DNA from: DATMNI01 sp035570275
Lineage (GTDB): Bacteria; Acidobacteriota; Terriglobia; Bryobacterales; Bryobacteraceae
DNA: 29,755 bases
Direction of reading: 5' to 3'
Assembly (NCBI GenBank): GCA_035570275.1
Contig: DATMNI010000415.1
Location: 1 to 29,755 of the forward strand
The notes under the pieces were generated by a model. It did no database searches. It was not told the DNA's origin and saw only the letters and a list, made by a program, of their open reading frames with translations. Position 1 is the stretch's first letter. Each line of letters begins with the position of its first letter. The position numbers were made by a program, and so were the translations under genes. Below are positions 15,549-23,893 of this stretch, piece by piece.

Positions 15549-16319
15549 ATGTTAATCCCTCAATTAAAGAGTCCGCTGGGTGAGAACACCCAGCGGACGG
15601 CTCAAGTCCGTTCAGACCAACATGGGGCATTTCACCCACCGTCGCGAAAGACCACAGCTCAGGATCAGGAGCGGCGTCGGAAACACCGTTTCGCGGTGCG
15701 GCGCGAACTGCGGTACCAACTCAAGGACGGCGCCAAAGTGGAGTCCGGCGCCGGCGAGACCGTCGATATCAGCTCAAGCGGGGTAAGCTTCTCAATCGGG
15801 CGGCAGTTGTCAGCCGGCAACTTCATCGAACTCCGCGTCAGTTGGCCGGTGCTGCCCGACGTTAGGTGCCCGACGCTGCTGATCGTTTTCGGCCGGGTGG
15901 TGCGCAACGATCCTGGCAAATGCGCCTGCACCATCGATAAGTACGAGTTCCGGAGGCAGACATTTCACCCAGCCGCACCAGCGGCGAAAGCGGAGCAAGA
16001 ACCCGAGCGGCGTGGCAAAGACCGTTTCACCATACAGCGCGAACTGCGGTACCACCTGCTCCAGGATGGCGCCAAGGTGGAATCCGGCGTCGGCGAGACT
16101 ATCGATATCGGCAGCCGCGGGGTAGGCTTCTCAATCGGGCGGCAGTTGCCGGCCGGCAACCCCATCGAACTCTCCATCAGTTGGCCGGTGCTGCTCCACG
16201 ATAGCTGCCCGCTACGGCTGATCGCTTTCGGCCAGGTGGTGCGCAACGATCCGGGCAAGTGCGTCTGCACCATCGATAATTACGAGTTCCGGACACAGGC
16301 CCGCACAGTCACCAGGTAA
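15549..16319 (+). CDS. Tandem PilZ-domain protein (putative c-di-GMP effector)
   Basis: A 256-residue soluble protein of two PilZ domains, at about residues 40-140 and 150-250. PilZ domains bind cyclic di-GMP through RxxxR and (D/N)xSxxG. Domain 1 has RRKHR and DISSSG, both complete. Domain 2 has RGKDR but DIGSRG, where Gly replaces the motif Ser, so binding may be altered. The halves share long near-identical stretches (for example SIGRQLSAGN/SIGRQLPAGN and VVRNDPGKC.CTID), indicating a recent internal duplication. The ATG at 15549 has AAGGA 7 nt upstream; ATG 15522, preceded by GAAGG, would add 9 residues. A perfect 12-bp hairpin lies just inside the coding region. The output is unknown. 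It has no neighbouring cyclase or flagellar genes. Confidence 0.85.
   Translation: MLIPQLKSPLGENTQRTAQVRSDQHGAFHPPSRKTTAQDQERRRKHRFAVRRELRYQLKDGAKVESGAGETVDISSSGVSFSIGRQLSAGNFIELRVSWPVLPDVRCPTLLIVFGRVVRNDPGKCACTIDKYEFRRQTFHPAAPAAKAEQEPERRGKDRFTIQRELRYHLLQDGAKVESGVGETIDIGSRGVGFSIGRQLPAGNPIELSISWPVLLHDSCPLRLIAFGQVVRNDPGKCVCTIDNYEFRTQARTVTR
15571..15598 (+). promoter_or_regulatory. Perfect 12-bp hairpin at the start of the PilZ coding region
   Basis: GTCCGCTGGGTG at 15571-15582 and CACCCAGCGGAC at 15587-15598 pair perfectly across the loop AGAA. The hairpin begins 22 nt after the chosen ATG. No T run follows, so it is not a simple terminator. It could slow translation or protect the mRNA, or be the remnant of a palindromic repeat. 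Confidence 0.6.
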
Positions 16320-16441
16320 CGGTGCGCAACCAATCGGAACTGCGTCGAAAAGGCAGATGCCGCCGGCCAGAGCGGACTCTTGACGTCGATCGCCTGACAT
16401 CGATCGCCCTCCGAATGACCATCAGCCTCGCTGCCGCCGAT

Positions 16442-17290
16442 TCACTTCACCACCACCTTCACCTGCGCGTTGGTCCAGCAGCACTGGAACCCCGCTCCGC
16501 CATCGCCCGACCAATCGTTGGCTACCACACGCAGCACGTACTCGCCGGGTTCGCTGAAGGTGGCGGTGGTGGCCGCCTTGCCGCTGAATCGGGCGGCCGG
16601 TTGCCAGGGGGCCTCCGCCACGGGCGGACGCGGATTGTCGAATTTTACCTCCCCCGGGCCGCGGAATTTGCCCCACCGCAGGGTCACCGGCGGCGTTTTC
16701 GGAACTTTCGCACCGGGCAGCGTCTTGGCATCGTCGGCAACCCAGAGCGTCAGCGGAAGCGGATTGGCCAGCGTGGCCTCCATCGACATGCTGATGGCGC
16801 GCGGACCTTGCACGGTGGGGCCGGTCTCCGCGAAGGCCACCATGGGCGGCGTATTGCCCATGCCTTCCTCGTGGAAAGGCGAGAGCTCCCACAGCGCATT
16901 GAGGCTCGCCGGAATCACCATGGTCTGATGATTGGACACCAGTGTCCAGGTGAGTTTCCGGTCCCCGAAATCCTTTGGCACGGTGACGGTGAAGACGCCC
17001 CACTGCCGGCGCGTCAGGAAGTGCGTGGGCTGGCCGCGGTCCGGTCCGCCCGGTTCGATCCGGTTGTTCGGACCGATCGGGATATCCAGTTCCTCGGTCA
17101 GATTCCGGTTGAAATAGCCCAGCAGAATGCTGTAGGTGCCATCGGGATTCTGAAACCAGCCTTCGAAAGCCCCGGTTACGCTCTGCCCGGATTCGTGCAC
17201 CGGTTCCATGGGCAGTGGTTTGGGTTGGGCGTTCGTCAACGCCAGAGCCCAGCATGCCAGAATGGCTGCGCCTGCGACGTTCGGAATCAC
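16442..17290 (-). CDS. Secreted protein coupled to the PHM-like monooxygenase
   Basis: A 282-residue exported protein. The GTG at 17290 overlaps the stop of the upstream monooxygenase gene (GTGA, 4 bp), which implies translational coupling, and it starts a signal peptide (VIPNVAGAAILACWALALTNA). A longer frame reaching 17422 lies inside the other gene and was rejected. The mature protein has GAFEGWFQNPDGTYSILLGY, FNRNLTEELDIPIGPNNRI, a middle strand-rich part and a C-terminal region (FSEPGEYVLRVVANDWSGDG) of a beta-sandwich kind, with the Cys pair QCCW near the end. I recognise no named family, but proteins with this N-terminal pattern occur in acidobacterial and planctomycete genomes. Its tight coupling suggests a shared periplasmic function with the monooxygenase. 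Confidence 0.82.
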   Translation of the reverse strand: MIPNVAGAAILACWALALTNAQPKPLPMEPVHESGQSVTGAFEGWFQNPDGTYSILLGYFNRNLTEELDIPIGPNNRIEPGGPDRGQPTHFLTRRQWGVFTVTVPKDFGDRKLTWTLVSNHQTMVIPASLNALWELSPFHEEGMGNTPPMVAFAETGPTVQGPRAISMSMEATLANPLPLTLWVADDAKTLPGAKVPKTPPVTLRWGKFRGPGEVKFDNPRPPVAEAPWQPAARFSGKAATTATFSEPGEYVLRVVANDWSGDGGAGFQCCWTNAQVKVVVK

Positions 17291-18588
17291 TGGCCGGCCG
17301 CGGTCCCCGGCTTCGATTTCTGCCCGGCGAGCCAGGCCTGATAGTCCGCCTCGCTGATGTAGGTGACGTTGACCCAGGCATGCGCCATCTCGTCCACCGT
17401 GCGGTCGCCCCAGCCTACCCACTGGTTGGGATCGGGATTGTTCGGATTGTTGACGGTGTTGTCGTGCCAGGCCGAGATGCGGACGATCGTGCCCTTCGGC
17501 AGCACCGGCGCGGCATCGTCGGCGTAGATGTAATTGTTCATCCAGTTGAAGTTGAAATGGTCCACGTAGCTGAGCATGCGCGTGGTGCCGTCGGGCAGGA
17601 TGGCTTCCATCGCCATGGCCTTGCCTCGCAGATGCATGTGCGCCTGAAAATTCTCCAGACGCGCCGGCGCCGCCAGCACGTGGAAAGCCTGCGTCTCCTT
17701 AATGGAGTTGGGCGGAATATCGAGCGCGGTCGCGTTGTGCGCCGCCCAAAGCGTCAGGCGCGTCCGGTACTTCGGCTCCCGGCCTTTGGGATATAAATAC
17801 ACGCCCAGTTCCACGTGGTCGCGAGTCGCTTCGCCCGACGCGTGGTAATGCATTTCCCAGCGAATTGCCGCCCCCGGCAGCAGCAACTTGCCGGTGTTGG
17901 GACGGTAGACGTCGTATTGCTTGCCGATGGCCCATTCCATCAGCAGCCCGCCGTTACCCGGGCCCAGGTCCGGTGCGCCGGCTTCTTCCTGCTCCAACCG
18001 GGCCAGCGCGTGGTGGGTGATGCGGCGGCCCGCCACCGTTGCCGGCCGGATCTCTACGGCCCGCACCCATCGCGGCTCGGTAAGCGGAATCGCGGTCAGC
18101 GGCCTCCACCACACGTCCTGGCCCCTCGCCGGCATGGTGTAAGGTTCGGACTTGATGATCAGATCGGGCTCGCCAAATTGTTTGGCCAGTTGCCAGGTCT
18201 CTTCGGCCGGCCACTGTTTGGGCGGGGGCATATCTTTAGGGTCGCCAGGCGCCGCGCCCGAATCCACCCAGCGGACTATAGTGGCGATCTGTTCGTCGGT
18301 CAGCGACCGGTCATTCTGGAAGTGCTGGATGCCGACCGTCTTATCGATATGCCACGGCGGCATATTGCGCGTGATGACGCGCTCGCGAATGGCTTTGGCC
18401 CACGGCCGCGTCTCCTGATAGGTGGCCAGCGACATGGGCGCCGCCGTTCCCTGACGATGGCACTCTTCGCACTTGGCCTGCAGAATCGCGGCCACATCCT
18501 TGGCGAACGTCACCGGTTGGTTCACGCTATCCCCGGCGATCAATCGGCCCGACAGAAGCAGCAGCGCTGCCAACCTGGTATCTACCAT
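17287..18588 (-). CDS. Secreted cytochrome c/PHM-like copper monooxygenase fusion
   Basis: A 433-residue exported protein with a signal peptide in residues 1-19. An N-terminal cytochrome c-like domain has the heme site CEECH (40-44) and Met76 in MPPWH as likely sixth ligand. The C-terminal ~270 residues resemble copper type II ascorbate-dependent (peptidylglycine alpha-hydroxylating) monooxygenases. Candidate Cu ligands are His192-His193 (THHALA), His247/His249 (EMHYHASG) and His317/His319 (QAHMHLRG). The family uses two copper sites to hydroxylate C-H bonds with O2 and a reductant; here the fused heme domain would be the electron donor, which is inference. The Met ligand of the second copper was not located with confidence. 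The start has GGAGG upstream and a good promoter at 18612-18641. It lies 81 bp downstream of tRNA-Ile. Confidence 0.85.
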   Translation of the reverse strand: MVDTRLAALLLLSGRLIAGDSVNQPVTFAKDVAAILQAKCEECHRQGTAAPMSLATYQETRPWAKAIRERVITRNMPPWHIDKTVGIQHFQNDRSLTDEQIATIVRWVDSGAAPGDPKDMPPPKQWPAEETWQLAKQFGEPDLIIKSEPYTMPARGQDVWWRPLTAIPLTEPRWVRAVEIRPATVAGRRITHHALARLEQEEAGAPDLGPGNGGLLMEWAIGKQYDVYRPNTGKLLLPGAAIRWEMHYHASGEATRDHVELGVYLYPKGREPKYRTRLTLWAAHNATALDIPPNSIKETQAFHVLAAPARLENFQAHMHLRGKAMAMEAILPDGTTRMLSYVDHFNFNWMNNYIYADDAAPVLPKGTIVRISAWHDNTVNNPNNPDPNQWVGWGDRTVDEMAHAWVNVTYISEADYQAWLAGQKSKPGTAAGQ

Positions 18589-18611
18589 GGGATCCCTCCA
18601 GACTGTCCAGA

Positions 18612-18641
18612 AGTTTACAGCGGCGGGGGCCGCGGTGTCAA
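18612..18641 (-). promoter_or_regulatory. Sigma70-like promoter of the cytochrome/monooxygenase gene
   Basis: On the minus strand a perfect TTGACA (18636-18641) and TAAACT (18612-18617, 4/6) are 18 bp apart. Transcription would begin near 18605, leaving a leader of about 17 nt that contains GGAGGG before the ATG at 18588. It sits between the tRNA gene and the coding region, so the monooxygenase pair need not depend on tRNA transcription. Confidence 0.5.
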
Positions 18642-18669
18642 AGGGGCGGGCCTTTCAGGTCGACAAGAT

Positions 18670-18745
<76 letters not shown>

Positions 18746-18799
18746 AAACGCCACGTTTCATTGCCACACTTTATCCTATCACTCGCTTGCCGCGCCCTT

Positions 18800-18862
18800 T
18801 TGTGGGGCAGGTTGCCAACCTGCGGCGGATTGTTAATCCGCCCGCGCGATGCGGCAGCGAGC
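18800..18862. repeat. Dispersed double-hairpin repeat, copy 2
   Basis: This is the second copy of the element at 7878-7940: GCAGGTT-GCC-AACCTGC, then GGCGGATT-GTT-AATCCGCC, then a GCGATGCGGCAGCGAGC tail. The stems are identical to copy 1, while the loops differ. It lies 55 bp upstream of the tRNA-Ile gene, whose 5' end faces it. Translated, it yields a 'GQVANLRRIVNPP'-like peptide that should not be mistaken for a gene. Confidence 0.85.
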
Positions 18863-19197
18863 GTGCCCCCGTTTGCGGCCGCCATGAATTCGATAGAATG
18901 TTTGGTCGGAGGGGGCAGGCTCAGGGATCGTCCGCCGCGCCGTTTGCCGGCGGAGACCGGCCTTGGCGTTACCAAAATGAACGTCCTTTGGTTGACAGCG
19001 CTCGGGCAGATATTTGGCGCGCTCCCCTGGTTGCCAAGATCAAACTTCACAATCCCTTCCGCGCCTGCCTCGGCTGCACCAGGCCGGGACCCCCGGACAA
19101 ATTCATGCCATTCATGAACCAGCCGCCGGCGTCGCTGCTCTCTTCGAACGCCGTCTCCACCTGCGGCCCGACCATCCACGCTCTGCCCCGGTAACCC
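18863..19197. other. Intergenic stretch with no recognised gene
   Basis: This 335-bp gap separates the second double-hairpin repeat from the sensor kinase. Open frames cross it on both strands but have no homology I recognise, and one is only the read-through of the tRNA and repeat. A TTGACA occurs at 18992-18997 but has no suitable -10 at 17 bp. The kinase promoter probably lies here but was not located. Confidence 0.5.
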
Positions 19198-20748
19198 ATG
19201 CGCTACGAAGCGGCACAATCGGTTTTGGATGGTCTGGACCCGGCACAGGCGGAAGCCGTCCTGCTTGGCCTCGCGCAGGTGTTCCTTGACTCTTCCGGCT
19301 CCGTTTCTCCCGCCGGCGGCCCTCCCCAAGATACCGAAGCTCCCAATCTGGAGGCCCAATATCGAACCCTGATCGAGCAGATCCCAGCCGTGGTCTTCAT
19401 GGTCTACCTCGATCGCGGCGTTGGAGAAGCGTACGTCAGCCCGCAGATCGAAACCATGTTGGGATTCTCGCGGGAGGAGTGGCTGGAAGATCCGGTTCGC
19501 TGGTATCAGAGCATTCATCCCGACGACAAGTTGCGCTGGAGCGCCGAAGCCGCCGAAATGTTCCTTTCCGGCCGGCCGCTGCGCTCCGTTTACCGGGTGA
19601 TTGCCCGCGATGGACACGTGGTCTACTTTCACTGTAACGCCCGGATGGTGCGGCGTCACGACGGCCGCCCGTGGTTCATTCACGGGGTCGGGTTCGACAT
19701 CACCGACCTCAAGCGCGCCGAAGAGGCGCTCCAGGAGGAACGCAACTTCGCCTCGGCAGTGCTCGACACCGTGGGCGCCCTGGTGCTGGTACTCGACCCC
19801 CACGGGCGAATCGTCCGCTTCAATCGCGCTTGTGAACGAACCACCGGATACGCCTCCAGCGAGGTCGTCGGCGGGCACATGTGGGACTTGTTCGTGGCGC
19901 CCGAAGAGACCGCCCGCTTTCGTGAGATGTTCGAACAGTTGCGTGCCGGCCGGCTTCCGGCTGCTTACGAGAGCGCCTGGGCGACACGGCAGGGCGCGCG
20001 CCGGGCCATCGCCTGGTCCAGCACCGTGCTCGCCGGCGCGCGTGGCGCTTTGGAATATGTGATCCTCACCGGAATCGATGTTACCGAAGCCAAACGCCTC
20101 GAACGTACCATCCTCGATATCAGCGGCAGAGAACAGCGGCGCATCGGCCAGGATCTCCACGATGGTCTGGGCCAGCACCTTACCGGCGTCGCCTTCATGA
20201 GCAAAGTGCTGGAACAGAAGCTGCGCGAAAAGTCCCTGCCCGAGGCCGAGGATGCCGCCAAGATTGTCGCCTTGGTCAACCAGGCCGTCAACCGGACGCG
20301 CGAGCTGTCCCATGGTCTGCTGCCGGTTCTCTCCGACGCGCGCGGGCTGATGGCCGCGCTGGAACGGCTGGCGCTGGAGGTGGAGGATTTATTTCAGCTC
20401 TCCTGCCGCTTTGAGTGCGACCAGCCGGTCCTGATTCGCCAAAGCGACATCGCCACGCATCTCTACCACATCGCCCAGGAGGCGGTGAACAACGCCATCA
20501 AACACGGCCAGCCGCGGCGCATCGTAATCCGGCTGGCGGGCGGCAGCCAAGGGTCGTCTCTAAGAATCGATGACGATGGAGTGGGTGTTCGCACCTCGCC
20601 GGGGCGCCAGGAACGCGGGGCTCAGGGAATGGGGCTGTTGATCATGAGCTACCGCGCGAAGATGATCGGCGGAGCTCTGGAGGTTCGACCCGGCCCGGAC
20701 GGTGGGACTACGGTCTGCTGCACTTTTTCAGCGAGCAATCTGGAATAG
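19198..20748 (+). CDS. Cytosolic PAS-PAS sensor histidine kinase (NarL/HPK7 type)
   Basis: A 516-residue kinase without membrane segments. Two PAS domains occupy about residues 52-175 (QIPAVVFMVYLDRGVGEAYVS to GVGFDITDLKRAEE) and 180-300 (ILTGIDVTEAKRLE at its end). The HisKA_3 dimerisation helix carries REQRRIGQDLHDGLGQH with the phospho-accepting His321. The HATPase_c domain has the N box around Asn431-Asn432 (EAVNNAIKH), DDDGVG (458-463) and GMGL (477-480). This pairs with NarL/FixJ regulators, and one lies 11 bp downstream, so the two form an operon. The first ~50 residues are unmatched. The PAS domains probably sense a small molecule or redox state; no heme or flavin ligand is evident. 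ATG 19198 was taken as the start with only weak ribosome-site support. Confidence 0.93.
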   Translation: MRYEAAQSVLDGLDPAQAEAVLLGLAQVFLDSSGSVSPAGGPPQDTEAPNLEAQYRTLIEQIPAVVFMVYLDRGVGEAYVSPQIETMLGFSREEWLEDPVRWYQSIHPDDKLRWSAEAAEMFLSGRPLRSVYRVIARDGHVVYFHCNARMVRRHDGRPWFIHGVGFDITDLKRAEEALQEERNFASAVLDTVGALVLVLDPHGRIVRFNRACERTTGYASSEVVGGHMWDLFVAPEETARFREMFEQLRAGRLPAAYESAWATRQGARRAIAWSSTVLAGARGALEYVILTGIDVTEAKRLERTILDISGREQRRIGQDLHDGLGQHLTGVAFMSKVLEQKLREKSLPEAEDAAKIVALVNQAVNRTRELSHGLLPVLSDARGLMAALERLALEVEDLFQLSCRFECDQPVLIRQSDIATHLYHIAQEAVNNAIKHGQPRRIVIRLAGGSQGSSLRIDDDGVGVRTSPGRQERGAQGMGLLIMSYRAKMIGGALEVRPGPDGGTTVCCTFSASNLE

Positions 20749-20759
20749 GAGGATGGGTT

Positions 20760-21443
20760 ATGACGCCGCAATACCAAGTTGTGTCGGCGGCTAAGAAGGC
20801 GACGGTTCTTCTGGTGGACGATCACCCGATCGTGCGTCAAGGTCTGGCGCAGCTCATTAACCAGGAGCCGGATCTGGAGGTTTGCGGGCATGCCGAGGAT
20901 GCCAAAGGCGCGCTACTCGCGATTGCTGCTTGTAGACCCGACATTGTGATTCTGGATATTTCGCTCAATGGCCCGGACGGGTTTGAGGTGCTCAAAGACA
21001 TCCGCATGAGGGATGAGGCCCTGCCGGTGCTGGTACTTTCCATGCACGACGAGTCGCTCTACGCCGAACGTGCGCTGCGCGCCGGCGCCAACGGCTACAT
21101 CATGAAGCAAGAGGCCACGGAGCGAGTGTTGCAGGCCATCCGCCGCATCCGGGGCGGAGAAGTTTATGTGAGCGACCGGATCGCCAAGCGGCTGCTGCGG
21201 CAAATCGTCAGCAGCCCGGCGTCTGGGAAATCGCCGATGGAGGCCCTGACCGATCGCGAGCTCGCCGTGTTCCGGCTCATCGGCAAAGGCCGCGGCACGC
21301 GCGAGATTGCCGACGATCTCCACATCAGCGTGAAGACCGTCGAGTCGTACCAGGCGCACATCAAGGAAAAGCTGTCGCTGAACAACGGCCGCGAACTGGT
21401 CCAGCACGCCTTCCAGTGGGTAACCCGCGAGGACGCGCCGTAG
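20760..21443 (+). CDS. NarL/FixJ-family response regulator
   Basis: A 227-residue two-domain regulator. The receiver domain (14-135) has the acidic pair Asp20-Asp21, phospho-acceptor Asp66 (VILDISL), Ser94 and Lys116 (GYIMK). The LuxR-type helix-turn-helix (163-225) has LTDRELAVFRLIGKGRGTREIADDL then VKTVESYQAHIKEKL, all intact. A strong AGGAGG site lies 7 nt before the ATG at 20760 and only 11 bp separate it from the kinase stop. It should be phosphorylated by that kinase and bind DNA as a dimer. Targets are unknown. The GH20 gene and the winged-helix gene further right are not obviously part of the operon. Confidence 0.95.
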   Translation: MTPQYQVVSAAKKATVLLVDDHPIVRQGLAQLINQEPDLEVCGHAEDAKGALLAIAACRPDIVILDISLNGPDGFEVLKDIRMRDEALPVLVLSMHDESLYAERALRAGANGYIMKQEATERVLQAIRRIRGGEVYVSDRIAKRLLRQIVSSPASGKSPMEALTDRELAVFRLIGKGRGTREIADDLHISVKTVESYQAHIKEKLSLNNGRELVQHAFQWVTREDAP

Positions 21444-21888
21444 CACCGTAGTGGGGAAGTGGCATCGCCTTTTGGCAGCTAGGGCAGGTCATCGAATCGA
21501 CCCAGGCGCTCCCCTGTTTCGCGATGCGGCATTTGCAGCCGGCCAGTGTCGATCTCCACCGCCAGGCCGTTTCGCTGACCCTCACCGCCGGAGGCCCAGG
21601 TGGTTGCGCCGGTGCATCTGCGGCTAGCCAACAAGCGTGTGGTTTTACTAATAGACTTCAACGTGGCCCTGATCAACGACGCGTCACGCGCGCCGCAAAC
21701 GGACTCTCCGAATTGTCTTCTTTGCGTCTTTGCGGCTTTGCGTGAAATCTTGCTTTTTTGAATCCCAGGCTCCAAGCGATTTCCCCGCACGCTAGCCGCA
21801 AATTGTCCAGTTTATTGTTTGACTCGGCCTTAGCCACTTTCCAAATTGCGCGTTAAGTCCATCCGCCGCCCCGAATATCGAATCCCCC
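21444..21888. other. Non-coding gap between response regulator and GH20
   Basis: No gene is supported in these 445 bp. A minus-strand frame starting at 21585 contains CPSCQK near 21470-21485 but lacks a second Cys pair and any family match. A short CTTTGCGT tandem lies at 21720-21743. The GH20 gene ends at 21889 from the other side, so the gap is between convergent genes. Confidence 0.5.
21720..21743. repeat. CTTTGCGT octamer tandem
   Basis: Three consecutive 8-bp units read CTTTGCGT, CTTTGCGG and CTTTGCGT. From memory, similar 'ctttgcgtctttgcg' elements are dispersed in many soil and cyanobacterial genomes. On the opposite strand they give spurious 'KAAKTQRR'-like peptides. The function is unknown. 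Confidence 0.6.
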
Positions 21889-23817
21889 CTACTTCCCCGC
21901 CGCATTCACCAACATCCGGACCGGCCGCGCCGCCGCCAGAATCACCTCCGCCACCGGCTGCCCGAGCCCATCCAGCGCCTGGTTCTGTTGCGCCACCCAA
22001 TCCCGCGGCGGCTTGGTGTTTGATTCCAAATATTTCAGCGCGCGCAGACCGATCTCCCCAGCCGTCTTTAGATTCCTGGACAGCGGCGTCAGCTCGCCCA
22101 GAAAGCTGTCGCCATCCACCATCGCCTCAAAGTTGGCGTCATTTTCCACCCACTCGCGGAGCCGGGCACGGATCGTCTTCAGGTCCGCCGGCGTCCGCCG
22201 CGCCACCGCCTGCTCCAGATGCCGCACCGGCTCGCTCTCCGGCCGCGCCGCATCCACAAAGCGGTTCAGCGGCGTCAAACTGGTGTACTTCCCGCCTTTG
22301 GCGCGAAGGTCGTGGCCCGCCGCCTCCGACGCATCGCCCAGAACGCGCAGCGGCTCCACCGCCTGCCCGCCCGCCAGGCGTTCCAGCATGGGAAGATAAT
22401 CGGCGCGGTGCTGCACGCCCGTCCACTCCAGCCAGCGGCTGGTAGCTTCCATGCGCTGGTACATGGAGTTCACGTCCCTGACATCTTTACTCGACCAAAA
22501 CCGTTCGGCGATCGCCGCCATGCGCGGCCAGATCCGCGAATCCACCGTCTCCGCGCTCACATATTCCGCCCACACGCAGGCCTCGCCGCCCAGAATGCCC
22601 TCGGCGTCTCCTGGGTCAACCTGGTAGTGCGTGCCGGCGGGCAGCAGGTAGTTCAAGTAGTAGCCATACGAAAGAATTCCGCGGTAGCCTTTCTTTGCCG
22701 TCTCCGCCAAAGCCTCGGGACCGCGCCACGATTGCACCACGGTATCCTGCGCCAGGCCGGGCGCCAGCACTTCGTCCCAGCCCACCATGGTTTTACCGTG
22801 GCCTTTCACCAGCGCCTGCACCCGCTGATTGAACCGCGGCTGTAGAGTCTTCGCCTGCGCGTCATCCACCTCATCGCCACCGATGTGAAAGTAACGGTCG
22901 GGAAACAGTCCCGCCATCTCGCCGATGAACCCGTCCAGGAAGGCGTACGTCCGCTCGCTGGCGGCGTTCAGGACCGGCGCGAAAATGCCCCACTTCCGCT
23001 CGATCTGGTAATCGCCCGGCGTCGCCGCCAGTTCCGGCATTCCCACCAGCCAACTGGTGGCATGCCCAGGCATGTCGAATTCGGGCACCACGCGGATCCC
23101 GCGGCCGCGCGCGTAGGCGACCACCTCGCGGATCTGGTCCTGCGTGTAGAAGTTGCCATCGGAACCGAACTGCTGGAGCTTCGGAAAGAGCTTGCTCTCC
23201 ACGCGGAAGCCCTGGTCGTCCGACAGGTGCCAGTGAAGGACGTTGAGCTTGACCGCCGCCATGGCGTCCAGGTTGCGCTCCACCACCGCTACCGGCATCC
23301 AGTGCCGTCCAACGTCCATCATCATGCCCCGCCACGGGAACCGCGGGCGATCTTCGATATGGACCGCCGCAACTTCAAACCCGTCCGGGCTCGGCGCCAT
23401 CAACTGGGCGAAGGTCTCAAAGCCGCGCAGTGCCCCGGTGGCGGTTGGGGCAGTGAGGCGGGCGCCGCCAGTGGTGACGTCCAGAGTGTACGATTCGTTC
23501 TCGCCCAGAGTCGGCCAATCGGGGGCCGGTGCCTGGCACGTCACGGCCAGCCCCTGCCCGGCCAACCCCTGCTCCGCCAACCCCTGCCCGGCGGCGCCCA
23601 GCGGAATCCCGGTCTGCCGCGAGATTCTGGCTTTGAAGCGCGCGATCGCCGTTTCGGGGCACCCGCTGTTGGTGACGCCGAAGCGCGTGTCGATCGCCAG
23701 CCGTCCGGTGCCCGGCGTCATCTTCAAGGGTAGCGGCATCAAAGCCCCGCGTGCGGCGGTCGCCGGCGGAACCGCCGGCAGAGCCGCCAGCAGAATCAAT
23801 ACGATTGCTCTGGTCAT
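21889..23817 (-). CDS. Beta-N-acetylhexosaminidase, glycoside hydrolase family 20
   Basis: A 642-residue exported enzyme that should remove terminal N-acetylglucosamine or N-acetylgalactosamine from chitin fragments, glycans or cell-wall material. The signal peptide is MTRAIVLILLAALPAVPPATA. A GH20b-type N-terminal domain (about 27-155) precedes the TIM barrel with PWRGMMMDVGRHWMP, KLNVLHWHLSDDQGFR and VPEFDMPGHA, and the catalytic pair Asp315-Glu316 in HIGGDEV. Substrate-assisted catalysis uses the substrate acetamido group with this Asp. WDEV and WAEY contribute the usual substrate tryptophans. Beyond about residue 480 is an alpha-helical C-terminal region common in acidobacterial GH20s. 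Between 75 and 92 a five-residue GLA(G/E)Q repeat comes from a 15-bp DNA repeat. It diverges from the winged-helix gene at 23946. Confidence 0.93.
   Translation of the reverse strand: MTRAIVLILLAALPAVPPATAARGALMPLPLKMTPGTGRLAIDTRFGVTNSGCPETAIARFKARISRQTGIPLGAAGQGLAEQGLAGQGLAVTCQAPAPDWPTLGENESYTLDVTTGGARLTAPTATGALRGFETFAQLMAPSPDGFEVAAVHIEDRPRFPWRGMMMDVGRHWMPVAVVERNLDAMAAVKLNVLHWHLSDDQGFRVESKLFPKLQQFGSDGNFYTQDQIREVVAYARGRGIRVVPEFDMPGHATSWLVGMPELAATPGDYQIERKWGIFAPVLNAASERTYAFLDGFIGEMAGLFPDRYFHIGGDEVDDAQAKTLQPRFNQRVQALVKGHGKTMVGWDEVLAPGLAQDTVVQSWRGPEALAETAKKGYRGILSYGYYLNYLLPAGTHYQVDPGDAEGILGGEACVWAEYVSAETVDSRIWPRMAAIAERFWSSKDVRDVNSMYQRMEATSRWLEWTGVQHRADYLPMLERLAGGQAVEPLRVLGDASEAAGHDLRAKGGKYTSLTPLNRFVDAARPESEPVRHLEQAVARRTPADLKTIRARLREWVENDANFEAMVDGDSFLGELTPLSRNLKTAGEIGLRALKYLESNTKPPRDWVAQQNQALDGLGQPVAEVILAAARPVRMLVNAAGK
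23546..23590. repeat. Three 15-bp repeats inside the GH20 gene
   Basis: Three in-frame 15-bp units (GCCAGCCCCTGCCCG, GCCAACCCCTGCTCC, GCCAACCCCTGCCCG on the plus strand) add a loop of five-residue repeats to the N-terminal domain. The unit length is a multiple of three, so changes in copy number keep the frame. Confidence 0.7.
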
Positions 23818-23893
23818 AAGGAAATTGCCTCCAGGTTTGCACCGCCGGTAGGCGCTGTCCAGTTCTCAACGGTTGTGGGCTGGGGTTACAGGC

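Noticed and set aside
17291..17422. Longer N-terminus for the monooxygenase partner
   Set aside because: The added residues are Arg/Gly-rich, lie inside the upstream gene and would hide the clear signal peptide that begins at the GTG.
18992..19014. TTGACA and GATATT upstream of the sensor kinase
   Set aside because: Spacing is 11 bp, too short for a sigma70 promoter, and the site is about 180 bp from the start codon.
21361..21585. Possible small zinc-ribbon protein on the minus strand (CPSCQK)
   Set aside because: Only one CxxC pair, overlaps the response regulator, no ribosome site and no family match.
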